Below are positions 1 to 10,050 of a stretch of 64,000 bases of DNA, in pieces. How positions within the stretch are numbered: the stretch's first letter is position 1; each line of letters starts with the position of its first letter. A program made the translations under genes and the position numbers. The DNA is taken from NCBI GenBank assembly GCA_036936605.1, contig JAUPFV010000002.1, forward strand, positions 168,277,739 through 168,341,738, read 5' to 3'. A model generated the notes under the pieces. The model saw only the letters and a list, made by a program, of their open reading frames with translations. It made no database searches and was not told the DNA's origin. The DNA is from Limnanthes douglasii subsp. nivea (taxonomy: Eukaryota; Streptophyta; Magnoliopsida; Brassicales; Limnanthaceae).

Positions 1-1430
1 ATTATTATTGTGATTTGGTTTTAAATATTACAAATTTTATTTATTATTTTTTAAACCAAAATCATATTTTATCATGGTAAAAGATTACAAGTTATATTGT
101 TATAATTTTAATATTAAATTTTGAATTTTATTATTGTAATTTTAATAATGATTATAACATTATTATTACATTTTGGTTAGTATTAATTTGTTTTGGTTAT
201 CACAAACATCATTCATGACAAGTGAAAATTAGCGGATAAGTGAGTATTAGTAAGTCTACGATTTATAGGCATTTTAAAACTTAAAACAACGTTTTTTTAA
301 ATATGCAATAAAATACTAATCGAAACTAATTAATATCGCAAACAATAAAAACTAAATTTAGACTAATACCAACTAATAACAACTAATAAAATTAGAATTA
401 AAAGAACTAATTTAAATTACTATAACAATTAAATAACTTGATAAATTATACGAAGCTCTTAATTGAGCTATTATAATGTTATCCCAACGTTATTTAAGTG
501 TTTTTATCAAATAGAAACAATTTGCGAAAAAAAATCAAACAATTCCGAAAGTAGGAGTACAATATGTAAAATAAGAAATTTGAGTTTTCTAGAATATTTA
601 GAACAAGTAGAGAGATTTAGAGAGATATAGGGAGGAGTATATGAATTTATGAGACCCAATTTTTTTTTAAAAAAAAACGATTTTTTTTCCGGACCATGAG
701 GACAAGAAGTTTGGATTTGGGTCTCCTCTATTTTTCACAACTATGTTTCAAGAAGTGTTTGTTTTGCTTCTTCTTTTTATTAAATGTTATTTAAATCACT
801 TTCACTTTCAATTTTTATTTTGTTGTTTACAAGTAATTTAAGTTTATGCATATAATTATACAATTCTAAATTTTTTAAATTTAAACATCTAATATTGAAT
901 AGTTCGAAAATACAATAAACTATATAATTCATCTAACCATAAAAACTTCAAGCTTGAAAGAATCTAAAGAATCACCTAATAATTCAAAATCAGAATACAA
1001 TTATATGTCTAATAGGTAGGTATATATTATTTAATATGTACCTAATATTAAATATAACATCTTAAATATCTAATATGCTCAAACAATACACAAATCATTT
1101 TACAATTATATTGTCTACGATATCTTGTTTAAGACAATCAAATTTTTATTTTTATATTTTTACAAATATTGAAAGTTGTAATCAAAATAAAATTAGATGT
1201 ATATATTTAATTTCATATCTACCTAATATTAAATAAAATATCTGAAATACATAAATATAATCAAACATATCAAAATCAAATTACAATTATTTTTTTAGAA
1301 TGTAATTGCTTGATTATAAAATTTCGATTAAAATGATAACATATTTAAATTAAAATACATTAAATAGCACAATTAACTCGTTTATATGGTACATATCTCA
1401 ATTATTGAAATTAGATTCAATTAACACTTA
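1..1430. other. AT-rich DNA, no gene seen
   Basis: Very AT-rich DNA with poly-A and poly-T runs and no open frame resembling a known protein on either strand. Nothing in it could be assigned to an element. Confidence 0.6.
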
Positions 1431-1499
1431 CAAATTAATTTTCAATAACATTATAAAATATTTTAATAAACGGTTCCTAAATGGTTTGTCTGGTGGTTT

Positions 1500-1725
1500 A
1501 ACTGCGAAACGCCCATTATGACCGCAAACCGGCAGAACCACAAACCGGCAGGACCACAAACCGGCAGGACCGTAAACCGTTAGGACTGCAAACCGCCAGG
1601 ACCGCATAAGGAGTAAAACAGCAGGACCGCAAACCTCCAGGACCGCAACCCGCCAGGACCGCAAACCGTGGATCTCCGTTAAACGGTTGTGATGGTTTGC
1701 GGTTCAAACCGTTTGCCACCCTTAG
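1500..1725 (-). repeat. GC-rich minisatellite, possible hAT subterminal region
   Basis: A GC-rich island in AT-rich surroundings, built from diverged ~16-bp units of the type CAGGACCGCAAACCGC. At its right edge, read on the minus strand, it ends in AAGGGTGGCAAACGGTTTGA (about 1704-1723). That resembles the terminal and subterminal sequence of Ac-like hAT elements, which often start near TAGGGGTGGCAAAC and carry arrays of short transposase-binding repeats. No transposase and no partner end were found. The long open frames crossing it (1428-1758, minus) are repetitive translations of the array and not genes. Confidence 0.45.
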
Positions 1726-1959
1726 GTATAATACACATAGTTTTTGCCTTTTTGGCACCTCTGCCAGCCTACACTTTGACTTCTATTAAACTTATCCGAC
1801 TTCGACAGCTCGCAAGCAATTCAGAAATAATTAGATAATATTAAAGGGAAAAAAATTTACTAAGCAATAAAATGAAACCGATAACAGAATTTAGCCAATT
1901 GTGTTTATGTTTTCGGATTTGTTGCACATTTTTTTATCAAAAAAAAAATTGTAATTTTT

Positions 1960-2252
1960 TAGTTATTTTTACAAAAGAGAGTAAAGAGTTTTTATTGGCG
2001 ATGACACAGAAAAATAATAACTACAATTCATTGAATTCACGAATACAAAGTCATTAACAACTGATTAAATGACTCCATTAACCGGTACTTTAAAATTTTA
2101 AAATGTCTTCAGGATCTTCGTATAAAGACCATCGTCTAAACACTCTCGTTTATAGGAGACTAATCTAAAGACCTTCGTCTTCAAGATCCTGATGACTTTT
2201 GTCCTCAAGACCATCGTCTAAGGATCCTCATATTGAAAATTTAGTGCTAAAA
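1960..2252 (-). repeat. 3' LTR of copia element A (approximate)
   Basis: Similar to 6690-7197: both hold a CACAAAAGAGAG-type block followed by degenerate repeats of the kind GACCATCGTCTAAGGATCCTC. The right edge is placed at 2252 because the minus strand reads GTTGGAGATTTTTAGCAC there. That fits a purine-rich tract followed by a decayed TGTTAGCAC LTR start, just after the end of RNase H. The left edge is not defined. Confidence 0.6.
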
Positions 2253-2269
2253 ATCTCCAACGTGAACAA

Positions 2270-2765
2270 TAAGTCTTCACACCTCAATCTATGCAGCAAA
2301 TCTTTCTGGTCTTGCTATTCTTCTATGGCAACTGAAGTTGAACACAACTTCAGTGTTTTTTTAATAGTTATTGTTTTTGTCAACATATTTGATGGATTCT
2401 TGTTTTATTGGATCTTTTCCAAAATTAACGCAACATATTTCAATAAAGATCTGATGAAGTGGTAAGAAAGTCTAATATGCTTGATTCTGTAATGAAATAC
2501 TGCAATTTTATTCAAGTGTATTGCATTTTGACTATCACTCTGCTGAATTTTTTTCTTTTATTTGAACACCAACACAGTTAACAAACCTTGAAGTCATATT
2601 ATTTCTTACTGGCTTCGGTAGCTTCTATAGTGGATAAAGTGACAATCTTCAGTAACTGCGACATCCAGGTGATATTTATAGTTCGAACAATGAATATATT
2701 ATCAGTGGTGCTTTTCCGGTGATCAACTTCACCTGCAAAGTCTGCGTCTACATAGAATTTTACTT
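2270..2765 (-). pseudogene. Copia RNase H (element A)
   Basis: Minus-strand reading gives FYVDADFAGEVDHRKSTT at the start, then LSTIEATEAS, and in a second frame SDSQNAIHLN and NPSNMLTKTI near the C-terminus. These match the copia RNase H landmarks (YxDADxAG, LSTxEAEY, CDSQSAIHL, NPADMLTK). At least one frameshift separates the halves and stops are present. The domain would degrade RNA in RNA-DNA hybrids during reverse transcription. It follows RT directly, as expected. Confidence 0.85.
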
Positions 2766-3720
2766 TTATCTCACCCTTACCAAAGTAAAAATACTAAGAA
2801 CTCCCACTGCATGACCAATTTCTAGTCTCATATAGAACATTTTATACATCAAACTCCCAATAGTTAAGGTGTAAGGAACCTTAGCCATTAAATAATTATC
2901 GTCCTCCACTTGAGAAGATTGAACTTTAAATAACCGAAAATTACTTGCCAATGATGTGTTAACTGGCTTACATCACCCATGTTAGATCTCTGTAAAACAA
3001 AATTGATATACGATAACTGAGATAACTGTAAAACTATTCTATGTTTATCTCTCGTGATTTGCATTCCAATAATCTTCTTTGTTGGACCCAAGTTCTTCAT
3101 GTCAAATTTATTTGACAGTTGTTGTCTCAACCTTCTAATATCATTCATATTTGAACATACTACTAACATATCATCAACATAAAATAGTAAATTAATAAAA
3201 CTCGACTTACATATTTTAAAATAGCAATAGTGGTCAGCATTGCACTTCTAGAAATCTTCATTGTGCATGAAGTCGTCAAAGTTTTTGTCCACTGTCGTGG
3301 GGCTTGTTTTAGGCCATACAAACTTTACTTGAGCATGTATACCATGCTTTTTTCTCTCTTTTTGAGAAACTTTATGGCTTATGCATGTATATCTCCTCAT
3401 CCAAGTTTATGTGAAGAAATGTAGTTTTCACATCTAACAGTTCAAGATAAAGGTCTTTAACGATAACAATACTCAACACTAATATAATAGTATTGAGATT
3501 CACAACTGGAGCAAAAATATCGGTCTACTAAACTTGTTCTTTTTACAAGAGTCCTGTGACAACTAGTCGAGATTTGTATCTCTTAGAACCATCATGCCTA
3601 ACTTTCACCTGATACACCTATTTGTTACGAAGTGTATTTTTCTCTACGAGTAACTCGTTCCTATTTGTTAAAGACACTATCTTCTTTTTCATAGAAGCTC
3701 CCGCTTGCTAGCATCACCAG
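2766..3720 (-). pseudogene. Copia reverse transcriptase (element A)
   Basis: The catalytic YVDD box is intact at 3169-3180 (minus strand). It is followed by LVVCSNMNDIRRLRQQLSNK and FDMKNLGPTKKIIGMQITRD, typical of plant copia RT C-terminal regions, and then by a MAKVPYTLTIGSLMY block at 2830-2890. Upstream, about 3545-3620 reads DGSKRYKSRLVVTG, the start of the copia RT domain (normally DGSxxRYKARLVAKG). Frames change several times, so no functional enzyme is made. Confidence 0.9.
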
Positions 3721-3869
3721 TCTTCAAAGCTTCATAATATAATTTAGGATTCATTCCATCAATATCTCATGTTAGCCAGATGAGGTCATGAAGACCTTAT
3801 CGATGCAAGAGTTGGATTAGGAGACTGCAGTGTGTCAGACTATTACGTATTTATCTTTCCAACTAACTC

Positions 3870-4880
3870 TCCTAGTTGAGGACTTACTACAATCGGCTCT
3901 GTCATACAAAATATATGACATCCCATGCATTTGCAAAAACTAGCCTACTCTGGTCCGAGTTGTTTACGTCATTTTTATGCATGTCTTTATACATAATTCT
4001 TTTAATAAAAATCATATCTATGCTGCTGATCACCTTCATGTTTTTGGCATCCCAAATATGATAGTCAAACTCATCATTTCCATAGACGATGAAGTTGTTT
4101 TTCTTAGATATAGGATCAAGCTTGTTAATTCCTTGATAGATGATGTGAAAATATGTTGCATAAATAAAATAAATTATATGTAATAATTTTATCTCTTTTC
4201 CACTCTATACCTCCTATGGTATTTTTTGCTCTAATAAAATCGATGGACCTAGATTGACCAAATAAGCTGATGTGTTGACTGCTTCTGCCTAAAACAGATT
4301 TGATAGACATGATTGTATACAATTTTTTATGGTTTTTCTATCAACGTTATGTTCATATGCTTAGAAACATCATTATGTTGAGGTGTACCTGGCACAATTC
4401 TCTCCATTTTGATCTTATTCTCATAACAAGACTTCTTGAATCTAGTGTCTTTCATATTCACTATCGTTGTTAGTTTTAAGCTTTTTAATCTTCACACCTG
4501 TATCATTTTCAACCATAGATTTTTATATTCTAAAAACCTCAAACAATTTAGACTTAGGCGTTAGAAAATAAACCCATATTTCACTGTGTGCTCATTGATA
4601 AAGTCAAGAAGTAGTGTTTCCTCCAATACATGAAGCTCTTTTTGGTCTTTAAACATCACAATGAACAAGGTATAGCCTTTATTTTTGGGGTTCCCCCACT
4701 TTTCTGAAAGCCGACCCTTTTTTAGTTTTCCAAGTATGCAATCTTTGAACATGCCTATATTAGTTGACTGTAGATATGGAATTTTCATATTCGAGTGCAT
4801 AATTTTCATCATTATCACTTATGTGGCTAAGTCCCTTGTGCCACATATTTGGTTTTCCGTTTCCAAATGAAATTGTAATT
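3870..4880 (-). pseudogene. Copia integrase with GAG-pre-integrase domain (element A)
   Basis: Minus strand. The GAG-pre-integrase block has IPYLQSTNIGMFKDCILGKL (about 4720-4785). The catalytic core follows with ETLLLDFINEHTVKYGFIF (about 4561-4630), a degraded LRTDNGGEY-like block and GTPQHNDVSKHMN (about 4340-4390). Then come AEAVNTSAYLVNL (about 4245-4290) and a C-terminal ISKKNNFIVYGNDEFDYHIW block (about 4050-4110). These are the standard stages of a copia integrase. Stops and shifts make it a pseudogene. Confidence 0.88.
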
Positions 4881-5690
4881 GAAAACCTAGCCTCGGCTAT
4901 CATGTAAAAAGTATTACTTTTTCTATAAGAAATAATCATTTCACCGTTTGATATCTTCCAATTATCAGCATGGAAGATCGTAGTCTAGCCTACGCTGGCC
5001 AACTTCCCTACTGTGATTAAGATATTTCTCATGTCAGAGATATGCCTGAAATCTTCAAGCTCCCAAATAGACCCATCGAACATAATCTTCACTACACCTT
5101 AACCAATAATATCAAAAGGTTGATCATCACTGAAGAGTTTTTAAATGGTCTAAGGGTGATTATGCAATACGAAGATTGTTGATAGACGATTTTGCGATAC
5201 AGAAATGCCTTAGTGTCAGTTTTAGAGAGAGAGAAAATCTTGATTATTAGATTAAGTAGAGAGAGAAAGTCTCGTACTATTCATCTCGAGATTTGTGAAG
5301 CGTGTGTGGTCCTTTTATAGTACAATTGCGGACCCCACACGCTTTAATCTGGACTAATTACATCTTTTGGTCCCTACACTTTATCTTCCTCCTATTTTGG
5401 CTATCTCTTTATACAATTTTTACAATTTTTACAATTCAACCCTCATACATTTATTTCTATGCATTTTCCTCCTATCACACTTTTCCTTTGCTATTTTCTC
5501 CTATCAAGTTTCTTCTTTACACTTTTCTCCTTGTCTTTTATTCTTCCTTATCAATCACCAATGTATACATTTCGAATTTTACAGGGACATATGTCTCGAA
5601 CAATTCTTTTTTCGCAGTAGTATGGAACGAGGCTCCAGATTCCAATACCCAAGACTCTTCCTTAGTCACCAAGTAGTATATCCCTGAATT
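4880..5690 (-). pseudogene. Copia aspartic protease (element A), split by a solo LTR
   Basis: The protease start reads WVLESGASFHTTAKKELFET on the minus strand at about 5600-5675; the usual catalytic Asp of DSGA is Glu here. The reading is interrupted by the insertion 5131-5553 and resumes at about 5125 as GDDQPFDIIG (with a stop in place of the next residue) and then VVKIMFDGSIWELEDFRHIS. The family normally has these two blocks a few residues apart, so the insertion explains the gap. Confidence 0.85.
5131..5553 (-). mobile_element. Solo LTR inserted in copia A
   Basis: A 423-bp block bounded by TG...CA, flanked on both sides by ATCAC (5126-5130 and 5554-5558), a perfect 5-bp target duplication. 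Read on the minus strand it begins TGATAAGGA, the same start as the LTRs of the Tat-like elements B, C, D and E, and contains CTATAAAAGGACC, a probable TATA box, at about 5309-5320. Removing it restores adjacency of the two protease halves of element A. It has no internal region, so it is best read as a solo LTR left by LTR-LTR recombination. Confidence 0.88.
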
Positions 5691-5739
5691 ATCTCATTTT
5701 CAAGTGATATTTGCCTCTTTCTACAATTTTTGGTCCTTT

Positions 5740-6480
5740 GATACTCTCTTGCACTAAATTTTGTAATGGCCGATCTTCCCACAGTTCCAATACTCAACGT
5801 TTTTTACCCTTGAGAATTATTAAGATTCCAAAACTTGGACTTCTCGACTCTTGATCTACCTCAGTAGTTTGATTTACTGCGTGCATTCTCTATGTTTGAA
5901 GTGCTTCTTCTCGACTTGTATAAAAAACCGAAGAGGTTGATGATTCACCTAACTCTCTTCATCGAATATCTTCACTAAGAACTAGATATCGAAAATCAAT
6001 AAATTTCAACTTAGTTCTTTATGACAGCATTCAAACATTCTGGTGGAGAAGACAATAGTATCAATGCTCGGAGTTTTCCTCCAATTCAATTTTAACTAAA
6101 CGTAATTAGAATGTGACTGTACTGAGTTCATTGGAATGTTTATCTACCGATGCGCCTTCCGCCATCGGCAAATTAAATAACCACCTCATGGATTCAGCTT
6201 TGTTAAATATTGATGGCTTCTAATACATACTGGGGTAGAGCCTTCATAAGATATTCGTGGTATTTTCCTTTCCAATGTTGAAGGAAACATTACGGGATAA
6301 ATTCAATCGTATAATTTCAATGGCTTGTCCGTAAAGAAGAGTATAATCTTCATCTTTCATACTCTCTAGCTTCATTTGTGAAAGATGTTCATAAAAAAAT
6401 TTCTAGTAAAAACAATCTTCAATCTCTAAATCTAAGATGTGCATCATATAAAATTTTGAATCCTAAAGTCTAACTTCTTT
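5740..6480 (-). pseudogene. Copia gag with zinc knuckle (element A)
   Basis: Minus strand. The UBN2-type gag is seen as MKLESMKDEDYTLLYGQAIE (about 6310-6370), LSRNVSFNIGKENTTNIL, and LFNLPMAEGASVDKHSNELS (about 6115-6180). A zinc knuckle reads YWNCGKIGHYKI-stop-C at about 5755-5800. The family pattern is C-x2-C-x4-H-x4-C. Here the first Cys is Tyr and a Gln codon is a stop, both explained by single G-to-A or C-to-T changes. Gag would form the particle and package the RNA. Confidence 0.8.
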
Positions 6481-6599
6481 TGGATCGCACCCAACATGAA
6501 TCTCTAGCACTAGTTGTTTGAAAATGTATGCAACTTTATTTATAGCTAGATTTATGAAAACACGAAATAACACTAAAATAATACACACATAAGTTGATA

Positions 6600-7197
6600 A
6601 TTTATTTCAACCTATTGTGCTTACTTATACAGACTTGCTACAGATCATTTTGTTAAAAAGAACTTTGTGACTCTCCAATTCCTTAGGATACATTCACAAA
6701 AGAGAGCTGATGGCTTTGTATCGGCTTCCATACCGTAGAAGAAGAAAAAATTACAAGAGTTATTAACTTTGAATTTAAGATCCACGATTACGATGTTATT
6801 GAAAATTCATTATATTACTTGATTCATTAACTGATCTTGCAAAATTCCAAAACATCCTCAGGACCCTCGTATAAGGACTCTCGTTTTCATGACCACCATC
6901 TAAACACCCTTATCTTCCAGAAGGCTCGTTTGTAGAACCAACATCTAAAGAATATCATCTTTAATATTCTCATGTTCAAGACTCTCGTCTTCAAAACCCA
7001 TATCTAAGGACTCTTGTCTTGAAGATCCTCGACTAGAAAACCCTCGATTAACTATATGACCCTCATCTACGAGACACTCGTCTAAAAATCTTCATTTTAA
7101 ATCATTTTTGATTAACTACATGACCCTTATTTTAAAGACACTCGTTTAAAGACACTCGTTTAAAGACATTCGGTTAAAAATGGACACTCAGCTAACA
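6600..7197 (-). repeat. 5' LTR of copia element A
   Basis: The homologous part starts near 6690 (ACATTCACAAAAGAGAG) and runs to CAGCTAACA at 7197; on the minus strand this is a TGTTAG start, common in copia LTRs. Between 6850 and 7185 it holds many degenerate units of the type GACYCTCGTCTTCAA, some nearly perfect (GACACTCGTTTAAA repeated at 7138-7167). The same repeats occur in the 3' LTR but in fewer copies, so repeat number has changed since insertion. Confidence 0.65.
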
Positions 7198-8195
7198 ATA
7201 TGACCGTTGACTAACAAATAGATAGGGCCATATGGAGTACTATAAAACATTATTTAGTTATTTTTAGAGTTTTTGGTTTACAACATCAAATCAAATAAGG
7301 GTTCTTTTTTTTTTCCATCCAAATTATCGAAAGTTGATATCGTGCTTTTGTTTAAGACAACCAACAGTTGTTAAACGCGTGTAACAAAAGCGCTCGACAT
7401 GTCTGACGGTAGTCGGCGCATGTCCACGTGGCAAATTGATGTTGTTTACTATTAAAAAAAATCAATTTTGGATAATTTATCACTCAACAAATTATACTAT
7501 TATTTTTTAGTTTTCAAAATTTATAAATTGATATTTTGTTAATAAAAACATTATACCGTTATTATTTAGTTGCGGTAGTAGATATCTATTAATTACTTCG
7601 TAGTTAATCCCAATACTCAAACACCCAAGCACCGGAAGAGCGACTTTAATTGTTGGAGATACATGTTAGGAGCATATCAAAATGGTAGTAGTGGATAGGA
7701 AAAATACGAAAAATGATTCGGTTGAATCCTCATCTATTCTTTTTGTACATTTTATTAAAATAGGCATAAAACAAAAAAGAGAGGTAGAATAATGAAAAGT
7801 GTGCTTAATAACGAGTTAGCAAAATTGAATGTTTATTGGAAACTCAACAAGATCAAAAACAAAAAAGGAGATGGTAACATTGTAACTCCAAAAGGAACTT
7901 ATTGATGAATAGGCAATAATTAAGAAGATGATGTTGATGATGAAGTCGAAGAATAATCAAGATTCTGATTGAGTAAATGATGATATGCATCGAAATATTA
8001 CAGAATTAATTACTTGGGTAATAGCATGTTTTTTATGCATGTTGTTTTCAATTATTGTGTCTATTCATTTAAATTATTTTATGTGTGTTGTTTTCAATTA
8101 TTGTGTCTAAGTTGTTTTTTATTATTGTGCGTGAGTAGTTTTTAATATTATGTGTGTTCATTAAAATTATTTTGGTTGAATAAAAATATTTTTTG
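7198..8195. other. AT-rich spacer, no gene seen
   Basis: No coding similarity found. Around 8030-8165 there are short imperfect repeats of TATGTGTGTTGTTTTCAATTA type. A small patch at 7370-7440 is less AT-rich. No element ends recognised. Confidence 0.5.
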
Positions 8196-8199
8196 AATT

Positions 8200-9185
8200 A
8201 TTTAGTTTGAATTATTTCATCACCCACCCATTAACATTTGCTAATATAATATCTTTCTTCCGGATGAGATAAGATTTTTTCTTACTCGTTTCCACCATCC
8301 ACTAGCTACAAATTTAATTTATTTAATCAACTAACTTGGAATCCGGAGACAACTTATTTGACCATGCTTGGTTTAAATTATTATACCACCAACCAACTAA
8401 GTTTCACAATATGAGACCCTACATTTTTACAAGATATGATTTCATCTTACTTATTTCTACCATACACTAGCTCAAAATTATATTTATTTAACCAACTAAC
8501 TTGGAATTAAGAGACAACTCATTAGACCATGCTTGGTTTCAGTTATTACACCACCCATCCACTAACTTTAGACAATATCAAACCATACTTTCTGACGATA
8601 TATGATTTCTTCTTACTTGTTTCCACCATCCATTAACTATAAATTCAATTTATTTAATCAACTAACTTGGAATTGGAAGACAACTTATTAGACCATGCAT
8701 GGTTTAAATTATTACACTATTCATCTACTAAAGTTAGACAAGATAAGACCATGATTTATGACGATATATGATTTCTGCATACTTTTTCCACCATCCACTA
8801 ACTATAAATTCATTTTCTTAATCAACTAACTTAGAATACGGTGACAACTCATTAAACTATTTTTGTACAACACCCATCCATTAGCTTTAGCCAAGATAAG
8901 ACGAAGTTTTCTTGTGAGATCTCATTTCTTCTTACTTGTTTCCACCATCCACTAGCTACAAATTCAATTTAGTTAATTAACTAACTTGGAATCCGGACAC
9001 AACTTATTAGAACATGCTTTGTTTGAATTATTGAACTACAAACCTACTAAAGTTTGAGAAGATAAGACCATGATTTATGACAATATAAGATTTCTTCATA
9101 TATTTTCTCATCCTTCACTAGCTAGAAATTATATGTAGTTGATAAACTATGTCGGAATCTCGAATAATTCATTATAAAAAATCTA
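8200..9185. repeat. Tandem repeat, ~163-bp unit, about 6 copies
   Basis: The phrase TCCACCATCCACTAGCTACA and its variants recur at 8291, 8456, 8632, 8787, 8941 and 9106, giving spacings of 154-176 bp. Each is followed by an AATCAACTAACTTGGAAT-like block and an ACAACTCATTAGACCATGC-like block. Copies differ by substitutions and small indels, so the array is old. It ends within about 10 bp of the left LTR of element B, which may have inserted at its edge. Confidence 0.85.
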
Positions 9186-9193
9186 TTGCACAC

Positions 9194-9511
9194 TGGTGAG
9201 TTAATATTTGGATTGGCTAAGTGAAGTTGAGAGAAGTAACAATGTAGAGAGAGAAATAAATTGTAGAAACAGAAAGTTAAATCCCAAAAGTAATCTATCT
9301 CAAAAAGTCAGACCTTTTATTAAATCAGCCTTGGCCTTTATATAGAGGCGCAAAGACTTAGCTCCAACTGAAACAATTATAAATAGGGGTTAATTACATG
9401 TTAGTCCCTCACTAAAATATAAAGTTCTAATTCTCTCATCTCATTATACAATCTGTCGTAACAAGTTTTATTCTTTTACATTTCAGTCATTGAAGTTCTA
9501 TTTTCTTATTA
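9194..9511 (-). repeat. 3' LTR of element B
   Basis: Begins TGGTGAGTTAAT (plus strand) and ends TTCTTATTA, where the other copy has TTCCTTATCA. On the minus strand the LTR start TGATAAGG has thus become TAATAAG. A TATA-like TATATAAAGG (minus) lies at about 9336-9345. Colinear with 12867-13183 with scattered substitutions and small indels. Confidence 0.9.
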
Positions 9512-9889
9512 GTAGCCCATTAGTTCTTATGAAAATAAATGAATGAGAATTAAATAGCCTAAAAAATCTTTATAGATGAAGAAAATCCCCTCATCCACAA
9601 TCCGAATTGTTTCAAATATGTTGTTATATCATATTTCAGGTTAAATGCGTCCAATTATTTAATACAAAACCATTTCTTTATATCAGTTTTCATGATTCGA
9701 AGCTCGAACCAAATAGATGGTCACACTCTAGATGCCAAGTTTATCTCTTAGAAAATGATGATATCCTAGGCGCTAGGTCTACCATTGACCCATAGTGTGA
9801 CAGATGTTAGATCTTCGTCTACGCAACCGCTTCAAATTTATCCAATCACTTTCCACCTCTTCCATTTCTCGATACTTCTTTTCTCTCGT

Positions 9890-9945
9890 TATAAATACCT
9901 CTGGGAACCATTGTTTGATTCAAAAATAAAATTTCTTGAGAAAGA
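9890..9945 (+). promoter_or_regulatory. Putative TATA box and leader of the antisense gene in element B
   Basis: TATAAATA at 9890-9897 is followed at 9928-9943 by AAAATTTCTTGAGAAA. Upstream of the antisense gene of element E the same pair occurs: TATAAATT at 48583 and AAAATTTCCTGAGAAA at 48606-48621. Conservation of a non-coding block in the same relative place in two diverged elements suggests a promoter and leader for plus-strand transcription. This is inference from two sequences only. Confidence 0.4.
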
Positions 9946-10050
9946 AACTGTAGAAACTCAAAATCTCATAGTTACCTTCAACAGCTTCTTCAATTTGCTG
10001 GTTATCTTTACCGGAAAGCTCAACTTTTCCGTTCATTCTTCAACTGGTTT

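Larger units (their letters stand above)
1960..7197 (-). mobile_element. Degenerate Ty1/copia retrotransposon (element A), with both LTRs
   Basis: Read on the minus strand, the order is 5' LTR (about 6600-7197), gag, zinc knuckle, protease, GAG-pre-integrase, integrase, RT, RNase H, 3' LTR (about 1960-2252). Protease and integrase precede RT, which is the copia order. All domains are recognisable but carry many stops and frameshifts. A solo LTR of an unrelated element interrupts the protease region at 5131-5553. The left edge of the element is uncertain because the 3' LTR fades into AT-rich sequence, and no target duplication was found. Confidence 0.85.

Noticed and set aside
1428..1758. Two minus-strand frames rich in repeated residues
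   Set aside because: Translations of the 16-bp minisatellite, not genes.
5302..5687. Two overlapping plus-strand frames of 124 and 106 codons, hydrophobic
   Set aside because: They lie in the pyrimidine-rich solo LTR and run into the antisense side of copia protease; the hydrophobicity comes from T-rich sequence.
7370..7440. Promoter-like patch with CCACGTGGC
   Set aside because: A single G-box-like motif with no gene downstream is not enough evidence.
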